Origin: Thalassobius sp050633445
GTDB taxonomy: Bacteria > Pseudomonadota > Alphaproteobacteria > Rhodobacterales > Rhodobacteraceae
Assembly: GCA_050633445.1 (NCBI GenBank)
Contig: JBOEGN010000033.1
Span: forward strand, 155,558-219,557
Length of the DNA stretch: 64,000 bases
Direction: 5' to 3'
The position numbers and the translations under genes were made by a program. Of this stretch, positions 1 to 9,176 are shown piece after piece. Each line of letters opens with the position of its first letter. Position 1 is the first letter of the stretch. The notes below the pieces were generated by a model. It was not told where the DNA came from, did no database searches, and saw nothing but the letters and a program-made list of their open reading frames with translations.

Positions 1-296
1 ACGGCCGTGGCAATCGCCCCATACCCCGTCAGAACCACAACCCGGCAATCGGGGCGCTTTTCACGCAGCACCTCGACCACGTCCAGGCCGTTGCCATCCT
101 CCAGCCGCAGATCACAGACCGCATAGGCCGGGGGACGCGCTGTGGCGATCGCCTTGCCAGCGGCAACAGATCCGGCCGTTTCGACCGAGAAGCCGCGCTT
201 TTCCATGGCTTTGGCCAGTCGTTTCAGGAAGGGCTCGTCATCATCCAGCAACAGCAGACTGTTGTCCTCGCCGATCTCCTGAAGATTGTCCGCCAT
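1..296 (-). CDS. regA: Redox response regulator RegA/ActR (PrrA), partial
   Basis: Receiver domain of the global redox response regulator that pairs with RegB. Only the first 98 residues are visible; the gene runs off the left edge, so the C-terminal Fis-type helix-turn-helix is missing. Translating from ATG at 296 gives LLLLDDDEPFLKRLAKAMEK and then VCDLRLEDGNG, whose Asp at residue 62 is the expected phosphorylation site. A GGAGGAG ribosome site lies 6 bases before the ATG. It follows senC by 81 bases on the same strand and faces away from regB, the classic Rhodobacterales order. In this family phosphorylated RegA controls respiration, nitrogen, carbon and, where present, photosynthesis genes. 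Confidence 0.93.
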   Translation of the reverse strand, partial: MADNLQEIGEDNSLLLLDDDEPFLKRLAKAMEKRGFSVETAGSVAAGKAIATARPPAYAVCDLRLEDGNGLDVVEVLREKRPDCRVVVLTGYGAIATA

Positions 297-377
297 GCTC
301 GTCTCCTCCGACCGTGAAAGATGCGTCAAAAATTCTTGTATAGCGGCAGGTTGCCTGCGTCAAACATTCGCAGGCCT

Positions 378-1010
378 TTATCTGGCATCCATAAAGCACT
401 GGATCGAGCTGGCCATGTCTTCGGGCGTCATGTCGCGACGAAAAAACTCGATAAAGCCTTCTTCAGGGAAGACAAGATAGCTAAAGGTCGAATGGTCGAT
501 CAGATAGTAATCCTCGTCGCCCGGTTCAGGATCCTGTTTCTGATAAAAGGTCCGATAAGCCATGCTGGCGGCTTTGACCTGTTCAGGAGTCCCGGTCAGG
601 CCGATCATCCGGGGATGCAGGTAGTCGGTGAAATCTGCCAGAACCTCGGGGGTGTCGCGATCCGGGTCAACCGAGATGAAAACGGGTTTGACGATGGTAC
701 CGTCATTTTCCAGCAGCTCGATCGCCTCGGCGTTACGGGAATTGTCCAGCGGGCAAACGTCCGGGCAGAAAGTATAGCCGAAATACAGCAGCGACGGCTT
801 GTCGATAAGCTGTTTGTCGGTGACGGTCTGACCCGTTTCATCCACCAAAGTGAACGCCCCCCCGATCTGAGAAGACCCGCCCGCGACCGCACCAACCCGG
901 CATTGTGCGTATTTATCCCCGTCTTTGGGGCCAGACGTTACATACCAAGTGGCCCCCAAAAGGGCGGCGACAGCAACAGCCGAAGTAACGGCAATCAGGC
1001 TACGAGACAT
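378..1010 (-). CDS. senC: SCO1/SenC (PrrC) copper chaperone-like protein
   Basis: Membrane-anchored thioredoxin-fold protein of 210 residues. Residues 5-25 form an uncleaved signal anchor, so the domain lies in the periplasm. The copper-binding set is present: CPDVC (Cys82, Cys86) and His173 in DHSTF. The family delivers copper to the CuA centre of cytochrome c oxidase; in Rhodobacter PrrC also affects the RegB/PrrB signal. An AAGGAG ribosome site precedes the ATG. It is co-directional with regA and divergent from regB. Confidence 0.93.
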   Translation of the reverse strand: MSRSLIAVTSAVAVAALLGATWYVTSGPKDGDKYAQCRVGAVAGGSSQIGGAFTLVDETGQTVTDKQLIDKPSLLYFGYTFCPDVCPLDNSRNAEAIELLENDGTIVKPVFISVDPDRDTPEVLADFTDYLHPRMIGLTGTPEQVKAASMAYRTFYQKQDPEPGDEDYYLIDHSTFSYLVFPEEGFIEFFRRDMTPEDMASSIQCFMDAR

Positions 1011-1098
1011 TGGTAGGCTCCTTCAGGAAGGTTATTGATCTGTTGTCCATGCATATTTAACACTGAATGTCAGAGTTCAACGGGACGAAGCCGCGCAC

Positions 1099-2496
1099 AT
1101 GACACAGACCGAATTCGGGGTTCTTAAAGGGCGACAGCGCGGCAACTGGATCAAGCTGCGCACAATCATCCTGTTACGGTGGGTCGCTATCGCTGGGCAA
1201 ATCAGTGCTTTGATCGTCGCCGGTCAGTTGCTGAAGCTGAATATTGAATACGGTCTGTGCATCCTGGTCGTCAGCGTTTCTGTCGTCGGCAACCTGGTTG
1301 CGATGTTCATTTTCCCCGAAAGCAAACGCCTGACCGAAGTCGAGAACTTGCTGATGGTCTTGTTCGACCTGTTGCAGCTGACGGTTTTGCTGGCGTTGAC
1401 CGGAGGGCTGCACAATCCCTTCTCGATCTTGATCCTGGGGCCGGTGACGGTGTCTGCCTCGGCCTTGTCTTTGCGGTCCACTGTGTTCTTGGGGATCACC
1501 GCCATTCTGGCTGTCTCGCTTTTGTCTGAATTCCACCTGCCACTGCGGACAGAGCAAGGCTTTATCTATCGCGTCCCCGAGATATTTCTGTTTGGGAACT
1601 GGGTCGCCATCGTGATCGCTGTGATCTTTCTGGGGATTTATTCGCGCCGGGTGACGGTGGAAATGCACTCGATGTCCGACGCATTGCAAGCGACCTATAT
1701 GGCGCTTTCGCGGGAACAGAAACTGACGGATATCGGCGGGATCGTTGCCGCTGCCGCGCACGAGTTGGGCACTCCGCTGGCTACGATCAAACTCGCCAGC
1801 GCCGAGCTGGCAGACGAGCTGGATAACCGCCCCGAACTACAAGAAGACGCCCTGCTGATCAAAGACCAAGCCGACCGTTGTCGCGATATCATGCGGTCCA
1901 TGGGGCAGGCTGGCAAAGACGATCTGCACATGCGCCAGGCCCCGCTCAGCGAGGTGATCCGCGAGGCCGCAGAACCCCATCTGGATCGCGGCAAAGACAT
2001 CCATCAGGGCGACGCGTCCAGCGATCTGGACCTGATGCACCAACCCAGCATCCTACGCCGCCCCGAAATCATTCACGGGTTGCGCAACCTGATCCAGAAT
2101 GGCGTGGATTTTGCCCGCGAAAACGTCTGGATCGAAAGCGAATGGTCCGAGGATACGGTGACAATCCGGATCATGGATGATGGCAAGGGTTACCCCTCGC
2201 ATCTGATCGGACGGATCGGGGATCCCTTTATGCGCCGTCGTCGCGACACTTCTGATCGCGCGCAGCGCCCTGGCTATGAAGGCATGGGGCTGGGACTTTT
2301 CATCGCCAAAACCTTGCTGGAACGATCTGGTGCCGAGCTGAGCTTTGCCAATGGCAGTGATGCCAATGCCTATGTCAAACCCGGCGCTGCGAAAATCGGT
2401 GCTATCGTCGAGGTTGTCTGGCCGCGCGGCAAAATTGACGCAGTGCATGGCGAAAATGCCGTTGGAATAGGTCAAAATCAACCGCTAAGCATTTGA
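1099..2496 (+). CDS. regB: Redox sensor histidine kinase RegB (PrrB)
   Basis: Membrane histidine kinase of 465 residues that senses redox state and phosphorylates RegA. Six hydrophobic segments fill residues 20-180. They contain the GGLHNPF heptapeptide (102-108), known in RegB as the quinone-binding motif. The H-box AAAHELGTPLATIK places the phospho-His at 221. Cys261, in ADRCRDIM, is at the position of the redox-active cysteine of RegB. A HATPase domain with DDGKGYP and GMGLGLFIAKTLLE ends the protein. It is divergent from senC-regA, with 88 bases between the start codons. Confidence 0.95.
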   Translation: MTQTEFGVLKGRQRGNWIKLRTIILLRWVAIAGQISALIVAGQLLKLNIEYGLCILVVSVSVVGNLVAMFIFPESKRLTEVENLLMVLFDLLQLTVLLALTGGLHNPFSILILGPVTVSASALSLRSTVFLGITAILAVSLLSEFHLPLRTEQGFIYRVPEIFLFGNWVAIVIAVIFLGIYSRRVTVEMHSMSDALQATYMALSREQKLTDIGGIVAAAAHELGTPLATIKLASAELADELDNRPELQEDALLIKDQADRCRDIMRSMGQAGKDDLHMRQAPLSEVIREAAEPHLDRGKDIHQGDASSDLDLMHQPSILRRPEIIHGLRNLIQNGVDFARENVWIESEWSEDTVTIRIMDDGKGYPSHLIGRIGDPFMRRRRDTSDRAQRPGYEGMGLGLFIAKTLLERSGAELSFANGSDANAYVKPGAAKIGAIVEVVWPRGKIDAVHGENAVGIGQNQPLSI

Positions 2497-2508
2497 ATCC
2501 ACGGGACG

Positions 2509-2523
2509 TTAACCATTTGTTAA
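2509..2523. promoter_or_regulatory. Putative CtrA-binding site upstream of the PAS protein
   Basis: The sequence TTAACCATTTGTTAA is an exact match to the CtrA consensus TTAA-N7-TTAA, and also has the CCAT extension of the first half. It lies 44 bases before the ATG at 2568, in the 71-base gap after regB, where it could act on a promoter for the PAS gene. CtrA is the master cell-cycle and motility regulator of alphaproteobacteria. Binding is inferred from the motif only. Confidence 0.6.
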
Positions 2524-2567
2524 CGAAACTCCACTCAACCTGAAAGAGTATTCCTAAAGGGGTTGAG

Positions 2568-4082
2568 ATGCTCAGCTTTTCAGCAATTTTATTCACGTCA
2601 GTCGTCTCTGCAACTGCCGCCATCGCAGCGGTCTATTACTTGCTGCGCAACCAACGCGCGGACGGAAACGGCCACACAATCCCAGACCACGATATCCGCT
2701 TTTTGTTTCAGGGTGTCGATATTGTGAATATCTCAGGCGGTGGGGAATGGCTGTTTGAAACCGGCCATGGGGTTGGCAACACCGATTGGGATCAGCTGCG
2801 CCATGTGCTTTTGACTCGGTTTCCCGGCTTTCCAACAACCCCCGAGGAAATGGACACCGATATTGTCAGCTTTCCCTCCAGCGTGCCGGATGACACAGCC
2901 GAATTGCTGCTGGAGCGCATCAACACAATGATTCGTATATCGGTTCTGCGGCCTGAGGGCGGCGTGATACAAGATGTTGACCTGCATCAGCGGCTTATCT
3001 CGGACAATCGTTTGGGGTTGTTCGAACAAGCCGTCGACAACAGTCCTTTCCCAATCTGGAGCACGGATCAAAACGGCCAAATGGTCTGGGCAAACCCCGC
3101 GTATTTGCAGCTGGCCGGAAATGTGGACACAGATTTAGAGACTGATCTGCCACAGCTTTTTGCGCTTCCTGAACGCTCGGCCACCACCAGCCCGCGGCAA
3201 CGCGTTTCGGTTGCCTTGAAGGAATCCGATAGCAATATTTGGTTTGATGTGACCTCCACGGCCACACCGCCAGGGCAGATGCATTACGCCATTGACGTGA
3301 ACCCCGTTGTACGCGCCGAAATTGCCCAAAGGAATTTCGTGCAAACCCTGACCAAAACCTTCGCTCAGCTGTCCATCGGCTTGGCGATTTTCGATCGCAA
3401 ACGTCAGCTGGCCTTGTTCAATCCCGCACTCACGGACCTTATTCATCTGACTCCTGAATTTCTTAGCGCGCGACCGACGTTGTTTGGGTTTTTCGACCGG
3501 CTCAGGGATTCGCAAATCATGCCCGAACCCAAAGATTATGGCAGTTGGCGCGAGGAAATTTCCGAACTGATGGTGGCCGCCGCCGATGGCCGGTACCACG
3601 AAACTTGGAGCCTTCCGAACGGCCTGACCTATCGCGTTACCGGCCGGCCTCACCCTGACGGAGCCATTGCGTTTCTGTTCGAGGATATTAGTTCCGAGGT
3701 GTCCTCGACCCGCCGCTACCGTTCGCAATTGAATGATTTGCATGCCCTGCTGGACGGAATGCCCCAAGCGGTTGCATTTTTCTCGGCGGATCAGACTCTG
3801 ACCTTTGCGAACGAGGCCTATCGCGCGCTTTGGAACTGCGACCCCGATGTTGGCTTGATGATTGAAACCTTAGATCAAGCAATCAGTAACTGGGCCCGCG
3901 CCTGCATTCCGGGCACCGATTTTTCATCGCTGAAACAGGGCGACGCCGCGCCCTTCAAAGTGACTTTAGCGGATGGCAGGCAGGTCGCCTGTTCCGTCAT
4001 GCAGATGCCAGGCACCAAGTTTGCCGTGACCTTCGAACCGATTCGCGACTCTCGTCCGCACAGTCTGGCTCTGCCCGCGTGA
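2568..4082 (+). CDS. Membrane-anchored multi-PAS protein without kinase domain (DivL-position protein)
   Basis: 504-residue protein with one N-terminal membrane segment (about 5-25) and then three PAS-like repeats at about 150-250, 255-375 and 385-495. Each repeat opens with an FEQAVDNSPFPIW, LSIGLAIFD or LLDGMPQAVAFFS type strand. There is no H-box, no HATPase domain and no P-loop, so it cannot itself be a histidine kinase. Its place directly upstream of tsaE-amgK-murU-addB-addA is, as I recall, that of the PAS-rich pseudokinase DivL in Caulobacter. A perfect CtrA-type site lies upstream. I infer a sensory or scaffold role; the exact function is unknown. Confidence 0.75.
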   Translation: MLSFSAILFTSVVSATAAIAAVYYLLRNQRADGNGHTIPDHDIRFLFQGVDIVNISGGGEWLFETGHGVGNTDWDQLRHVLLTRFPGFPTTPEEMDTDIVSFPSSVPDDTAELLLERINTMIRISVLRPEGGVIQDVDLHQRLISDNRLGLFEQAVDNSPFPIWSTDQNGQMVWANPAYLQLAGNVDTDLETDLPQLFALPERSATTSPRQRVSVALKESDSNIWFDVTSTATPPGQMHYAIDVNPVVRAEIAQRNFVQTLTKTFAQLSIGLAIFDRKRQLALFNPALTDLIHLTPEFLSARPTLFGFFDRLRDSQIMPEPKDYGSWREEISELMVAAADGRYHETWSLPNGLTYRVTGRPHPDGAIAFLFEDISSEVSSTRRYRSQLNDLHALLDGMPQAVAFFSADQTLTFANEAYRALWNCDPDVGLMIETLDQAISNWARACIPGTDFSSLKQGDAAPFKVTLADGRQVACSVMQMPGTKFAVTFEPIRDSRPHSLALPA

Positions 4083-4122
4083 AGCCGCTTGCGGGTGGCG
4101 CGTGGTCAGGTAATCTCGCGCC

Positions 4123-4581
4123 ATGTCGGTCGAAACACAGTTCCATTCCCCATCAGACACCACCGCGTTTGCCATAGCTCTTGGCGCGCGATTGCTGCCC
4201 GGTGACGTCATTCTGTTAGAGGGCGGAATAGGCGCTGGAAAAACCCATTTCGCCCGCAGTTTGATCCAATCGTTACTGACCGAGCCCGAGGACGTGCCCT
4301 CGCCGACCTTCACGCTGGTACAGGTCTATGACACCCCGATTTCCGAGATTTGGCACGCGGACCTGTACCGCCTGACCGATCCGAATGAAGCAATCGAGCT
4401 GGGGCTGGAAGAAGCATTTGAAACTGCGATTTGCCTTGTGGAATGGCCGGACCGCTTGTCGGATCTGTCGCCGGAAAATGCCCTGCTGTTAAGCTTTGCG
4501 ACCAGGGATGATGACACCCGCGATATGACCGCCCTGTGGCACGATACGAAATGGGCCGCGCGCCTGAAAGGACTGCTATGA
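4123..4581 (+). CDS. tsaE: tRNA threonylcarbamoyladenosine biosynthesis ATPase TsaE
   Basis: 152-residue P-loop ATPase needed with TsaB and TsaD to make the t6A37 modification of ANN-decoding tRNAs. The Walker A motif is GGIGAGKTHFARSLIQ (about residues 34-49). SPTFTLVQVY and the HADLYRL strand that follow are typical of the family. It is the first gene of a tightly packed run: its TGA overlaps the ATG of the next gene by the four bases ATGA. Confidence 0.95.
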   Translation: MSVETQFHSPSDTTAFAIALGARLLPGDVILLEGGIGAGKTHFARSLIQSLLTEPEDVPSPTFTLVQVYDTPISEIWHADLYRLTDPNEAIELGLEEAFETAICLVEWPDRLSDLSPENALLLSFATRDDDTRDMTALWHDTKWAARLKGLL

Positions 4582-5585
4582 CTGACCGGGCCGCGCTTGC
4601 CAAAACCTTTCTCGCTGGTACGGATTGGGCGGGAACAGAGCCTATTTCATTGGCCGGAGATGCCTCGAACCGACGCTATGATCGGTTGACCCGTGATGGG
4701 AAAACGGTTGTGCTTATGGACGCACCGCCGGACAAGGGCGAGGATGTTCGCCCCTTTGTTCGCATCGCTGATTTTCTAACGGAGTGCGGGCTTAGCGCGC
4801 CGCGGATTTTGGCGCAGGATTCCCGGAATGGGTTCCTTTTGCTTGAAGATCTGGGCGACGACCTGTTCGCACGCGTTGCCCTGGCACGGCCAGAGCTTGA
4901 GTCGGATCTATACACCGCAGCCACGGATGCATTGGTACATCTGCACCAGTTCGCTCCGCCGAAGTTAGAGCCGTATTCCCCCGAATTCATGACTGAAATG
5001 GCTGCCCTGGCTTGGGGTTGGTATCAGCGCGGGATCAACGGAAACGACGATGCGAGCGCGTTTTCACAGGCTTTCCTGCCCTTGTTACACACCCACGCAG
5101 CGGCGCAGACCGTCCTGATCCAACGCGACTATCATGCTGAAAACTTACTGTGGCTACCGGATCGGAATGATGTCGCGCGCGTGGGGTTGTTGGATTTTCA
5201 GGACGCGCGTACGGGGCATCCTGCCTATGATCTGGTTTCCTTGCTAAAGGACGCGCGCCGGGACGTCTCACCAGAGCTGGAGCGGCAAATGATTGCGCAC
5301 TACGTCTCGAAAACAGGCTCTGATCCTGCGGAATTCGAGTCTGCGTATCAAATCTTAGGCGTCCAGCGAAACCTGCGCATTTTGGGTGTATTTGCCCGGC
5401 TGTCCCTGCATTTCAACAAGCCTTCGTATGTCGATTTGATCCCGCGTGTCTGGGATCATCTGCAAAACGGGTTGGACTCTCCGGCGTTGGCGTCCGTTGC
5501 ACCGCTGGTTCGAAAACTACCAGAACCCACCTCCGAAAACCTGCAAAAGCTAAAGGATCAAGCCGGATGCGTCCCACGTCTGTAA
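4578..5585 (+). CDS. amgK: Aminoglycoside-phosphotransferase-fold sugar kinase, AmgK type
   Basis: 335-residue APH-fold kinase. The ATG at 4578 was chosen because it forms an ATGA overlap with the tsaE stop; a longer reading would run into tsaE. The catalytic loop is QRDYHAENLLWL and the metal-binding segment LLDFQDARTGHPAYDL. In Pseudomonas and Caulobacter, AmgK phosphorylates the anomeric carbon of MurNAc and GlcNAc in the peptidoglycan recycling route that bypasses de novo UDP-MurNAc synthesis. The uridylyltransferase gene next door supports the same role here. Confidence 0.88.
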   Translation: MTDRAALAKTFLAGTDWAGTEPISLAGDASNRRYDRLTRDGKTVVLMDAPPDKGEDVRPFVRIADFLTECGLSAPRILAQDSRNGFLLLEDLGDDLFARVALARPELESDLYTAATDALVHLHQFAPPKLEPYSPEFMTEMAALAWGWYQRGINGNDDASAFSQAFLPLLHTHAAAQTVLIQRDYHAENLLWLPDRNDVARVGLLDFQDARTGHPAYDLVSLLKDARRDVSPELERQMIAHYVSKTGSDPAEFESAYQILGVQRNLRILGVFARLSLHFNKPSYVDLIPRVWDHLQNGLDSPALASVAPLVRKLPEPTSENLQKLKDQAGCVPRL

Positions 5586-6250
5586 TGGTCTTTGCCGCCG
5601 GGTTTGGTACGCGGATGGGGGCGTTGACCCGCTCGCAGCCTAAACCGATGATCTCTGTCGCTGGCATGCCGCTGATCGACCACGCGTTGCAGCTGGTCGA
5701 CGGGCAGGACCTTGATCCCGTTGTGGTGAATTTGCACTATCTACCCGATCAAATTCGCCTTCACCTCGCTGAGCGAAACGTTCTGTTTTCGGACGAGTCC
5801 CAAGAGATTCTGGAAACTGGCGGCGGGCTGAAGGCCGCTTTGCCCCTACTCGGCTCTGGCCCCGTGCTGACGATGAACACCGATGCGGTTTGGGCCGGAC
5901 CCAACCCCGTGCCGCTGCTGCTTGACGCCTGGGACCCGACCCGAATGGATGCCCTGCTGATGTGTGTGCCGCGCGAAAATGCTGTGGGGCATTTGGGGCA
6001 AGGCGATTTCGTCCTGAACCAAGGTTATCTGACGCGCGGACCTGGCGCGGTCTACACTGGCATTCAGATCATCAAGACGGATCTGCTGGCACAGATCCCG
6101 AACAAGGCGTTCTCGTTGAACCTTTTGTGGAACCGGATGTTGGCAGATGGCCGCGCCTTTGGGCTGAGCTATCCCGGTAAATGGTGTGATGTGGGTCACC
6201 CCGAAGGAATCCTTTTGGCCGAGGAAATGCTGAGGGACGCTGATGTTTGA
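5567..6250 (+). CDS. murU: N-acetylmuramate alpha-1-phosphate uridylyltransferase MurU
   Basis: 227-residue nucleotidyltransferase that makes UDP-MurNAc from MurNAc-1-phosphate and UTP. The N-terminal signature FAAGFGTRMGALTRSQPKPM is the nucleotide-binding loop with the conserved Lys. MNTDAVW carries the metal-binding Asp. It overlaps amgK by 19 bases and addB by 8 bases, which indicates translational coupling. The amgK-murU pair implies that murein breakdown products are recycled in this organism. Confidence 0.9.
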   Translation: MRPTSVMVFAAGFGTRMGALTRSQPKPMISVAGMPLIDHALQLVDGQDLDPVVVNLHYLPDQIRLHLAERNVLFSDESQEILETGGGLKAALPLLGSGPVLTMNTDAVWAGPNPVPLLLDAWDPTRMDALLMCVPRENAVGHLGQGDFVLNQGYLTRGPGAVYTGIQIIKTDLLAQIPNKAFSLNLLWNRMLADGRAFGLSYPGKWCDVGHPEGILLAEEMLRDADV

Positions 6251-9176
6251 TCCGTCCGACAAGCCCCGTGTTTTTGGCGTTCCATTGGGGGTGGATTTTC
6301 CCGCAGCCATGGTCCGTGGGTTGGAGATGCGCCAACAGGATCAAACGCCTGAACAGGTCGCCCGGACGCAGCTGATCTTGAACACTCAGCGGATGAAACG
6401 CAGGGTTCGTGACCTGTTCGACGCGGGGCCGGCGCGGCTGTTGCCCCGGCTACAGCTGGTCACCGATCTGGCGCTTGGCGCCGGGCTGACAGACATCCCG
6501 ACAGCGGTCCCGCCCCTGCGGCGACGGCTGGAAATTTCGCAATTGGTCTCGATCCTGCTGGAACGCGAGCCTGACCTCGCGCCCCGATCCTCGTTGTATG
6601 ACCTTGCTGACAGTCTGGCCGCCCTTCTGGACGAAATGCATGGCGAGGGCGTCAGCCCCGACGTGATCCGCACCCTCGATGTGTCCGACGAAAGCGGTCA
6701 CTGGGGGCGGTCGCTGCAATTTCTGGGCATCGTCCAACACTATTTCGATCAGGCGCACGAAAGCCCGGATAAAGAAACCCGCCAAAGGATGGTGGTGCAG
6801 GGCTTGTCCGAGATTTGGGCACAGGCACCGCCCCAACATCCGGTTCTGATTGCAGGCTCGACCGGCTCGCGCGGGACCACGATGATGCTGATGAAGGCCA
6901 TCGCAAAACTGCCCCAAGGGGCGATCATTTTGCCCGGCTTTGATTTCGACATGCCCACAGAAGCATGGGAAGATTTGGCCGATCCGCTGACCTCGGAGGA
7001 TCATCCGCAATACCGGTTTCACAAGCTGTTGGCCGAACTTGGCATGACCCCTGCCGATGTCGTGCAATGGGATGATAGCCAGCCAAATTGCCCCGCGCGC
7101 TCGGCGCTTGTTTCGCTGGCGTTGCGGCCGGCCCCGGTCACTGATCGGTGGTTGAGCGAAGGGCCGAAATTGATTGATCTGCCTGGTGCGATGGCGGATG
7201 TGACCTTGGTTCAGGCTCCCTCGGTCCGGGACGAGGCGCTGGCCATTGCGATGCGTCTGCGCCAGGCCGTTGACGAAGGTATCACGGCTGCTCTGATCAC
7301 GCCCGACAGGATGCTGACCCGACAGGTTTCCGCGGCCCTGGGGCGTTGGGGTGTTCTGCCCGATGACAGTGCCGGAACACCGCTGCAGCTGACCCCTCCG
7401 GGGCGGTTTCTGAGACATGTTTCGGCTCTGTTCCACCAGAAATTGACATCTGAGGCATTGCTGACCCTGCTCTCTCATCCGCTGACCCATTCGGGCGGAC
7501 AACGTGGGATGCACTTGCTGCTCACCCGCGAGCTGGAGCTGTTCATTCGCAGGCAAGGCGCGCCCTATCCCGATGCGGATTTATTGGTCCGGTTCGGTGC
7601 GAAATCCTCTTTGAATGGTGCGGTTGAATGGGCCGAATGGGTCGCCCAAACGTTTCTGGATCAAACCAAGCAAACGATGGCGCTTGAGGATTGGATCGCG
7701 TGTCATCTGTCCCTGGCCGAGCGTATCGCGGATGGTGCAACGCCCGCGCAAACTTCGGAGTTGTGGAAAGAAGACGCTGGCCGATCCGCCCGCGCAACGG
7801 TTGACGAATTCCAGCGCGAAGCCGCCTTTGGCGGCGAAATGTCTGCCCATGACTATGCCGATATGTTCGGCGCGATCCTGTCTCGGGCTGAGGTGCGTAA
7901 CCCGAACACACCGCACCCCAATATCCTGATTTGGGGTACGCTTGAGGCGCGCGTTCAGGGGGCCGACCTGCTGATCCTCGCCGGGTTGAACGAGGGCAGC
8001 TGGCCCGAAGCGCCCTCCCCTGATCCCTGGTTGAACCGTCGGATGCGCTTGAATGCAGGCCTGTTGCTGCCCGAACGGCGCATTGGGCTGTCGGCGCATG
8101 ATTTCCAGCAGGCAATCGCCGCGCCACAAGTGTGGCTGACCCGCTCGATCCGGTCGGATGATGCGGAAACGGTGAAATCCCGCTGGCTGAACCGGATCAC
8201 AAATCTGCTGAGCGGCCTGCCCGATCAAGAGGGGCCGCAAGCCTTAAGTGACGCAACAAAACGTGGACAAAACTGGCTGGCTATGGCGCGAAAACTCGAG
8301 GAGCCTGGCAAGACGCCGGCGGCTCCGCGCCCATCCCCTGCTCCGCCTGCCGAGGCGCGCCCGCGACAGTTGTCCGTCACAGAAATTGCGCGTCTGATCC
8401 GCGACCCTTACGCTGTTTATGCGCGCCGCGTTCTGGGGTTGCGGCCGCTGGATCCGCTGATGAAGGTACCCGATGCACTGTTGCGCGGAACCGTGGTGCA
8501 CGAAGTGTTCGAGAATTTCATTCGCGACATTGATGGTGACCTGACCGCCCAGCGCCTGAACCAGATCGCAGCAGATACGCTGGCAGAGAATGTTCCCTGG
8601 CCCGAGATTCGCAGTCTTTGGGCCGCACGCGTGCACCGTGTCGCCGATTGGTTTACCGCCCGTGAACGGGTGCGCCGCAAAACCATGCGGCCCGCCCAGC
8701 TTGAAGTGACTGGCAGTGCCTCGATCCCGCATCTTGGGTTCACTCTGACAGCCAAGGCTGATCGAATTGATTTGGACGAATACGGGCAGGCCTATTTGTT
8801 CGACTACAAGACTTCGACGCCTCCGTCTAACGCGCAGCAAAAAGCGTTCGACAAACAGCTGCTGCTTGAGGCTGCGATGCTGGAAATGGGCGGGTTTGAA
8901 AACATGGGGGCTCTGAGTGTCGCCAAGGCAACCTATATCGGCCTCAGCGCCACGCCAAAAGAACAAGACGCGCCATTGACAGAAGAGCCCGTCGCCGTTG
9001 TTTGGGCGCGGTTCGAGCAGCTGATTTCAGCCTATTTAGAGCCTGAAACAGGCTACACCGCCCGTCGTGCAATGTTCCAGGATCGCGACATTTCCGACTA
9101 TGACCCTCTGTCTCGGTTCGGCGAGTGGGACCTGACCGTAGAGCCCGAAAAGGAGCGCGTAACCCATGCGGAATGA
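6243..9176 (+). CDS. addB: Double-strand break repair protein AddB
   Basis: 977-residue subunit of the AddAB helicase-nuclease, the alphaproteobacterial counterpart of RecBCD, which resects DNA ends for RecA. The N-terminal half is the degenerate helicase-like region typical of AddB. The C-terminal nuclease domain has AKADRIDLDEYG and LFDYKTSTPP, with the catalytic Asp and the DYKT Lys. It overlaps murU at its start and addA at its end (11 bases), so the two subunits are translationally coupled. Confidence 0.95.
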   Translation: MFDPSDKPRVFGVPLGVDFPAAMVRGLEMRQQDQTPEQVARTQLILNTQRMKRRVRDLFDAGPARLLPRLQLVTDLALGAGLTDIPTAVPPLRRRLEISQLVSILLEREPDLAPRSSLYDLADSLAALLDEMHGEGVSPDVIRTLDVSDESGHWGRSLQFLGIVQHYFDQAHESPDKETRQRMVVQGLSEIWAQAPPQHPVLIAGSTGSRGTTMMLMKAIAKLPQGAIILPGFDFDMPTEAWEDLADPLTSEDHPQYRFHKLLAELGMTPADVVQWDDSQPNCPARSALVSLALRPAPVTDRWLSEGPKLIDLPGAMADVTLVQAPSVRDEALAIAMRLRQAVDEGITAALITPDRMLTRQVSAALGRWGVLPDDSAGTPLQLTPPGRFLRHVSALFHQKLTSEALLTLLSHPLTHSGGQRGMHLLLTRELELFIRRQGAPYPDADLLVRFGAKSSLNGAVEWAEWVAQTFLDQTKQTMALEDWIACHLSLAERIADGATPAQTSELWKEDAGRSARATVDEFQREAAFGGEMSAHDYADMFGAILSRAEVRNPNTPHPNILIWGTLEARVQGADLLILAGLNEGSWPEAPSPDPWLNRRMRLNAGLLLPERRIGLSAHDFQQAIAAPQVWLTRSIRSDDAETVKSRWLNRITNLLSGLPDQEGPQALSDATKRGQNWLAMARKLEEPGKTPAAPRPSPAPPAEARPRQLSVTEIARLIRDPYAVYARRVLGLRPLDPLMKVPDALLRGTVVHEVFENFIRDIDGDLTAQRLNQIAADTLAENVPWPEIRSLWAARVHRVADWFTARERVRRKTMRPAQLEVTGSASIPHLGFTLTAKADRIDLDEYGQAYLFDYKTSTPPSNAQQKAFDKQLLLEAAMLEMGGFENMGALSVAKATYIGLSATPKEQDAPLTEEPVAVVWARFEQLISAYLEPETGYTARRAMFQDRDISDYDPLSRFGEWDLTVEPEKERVTHAE

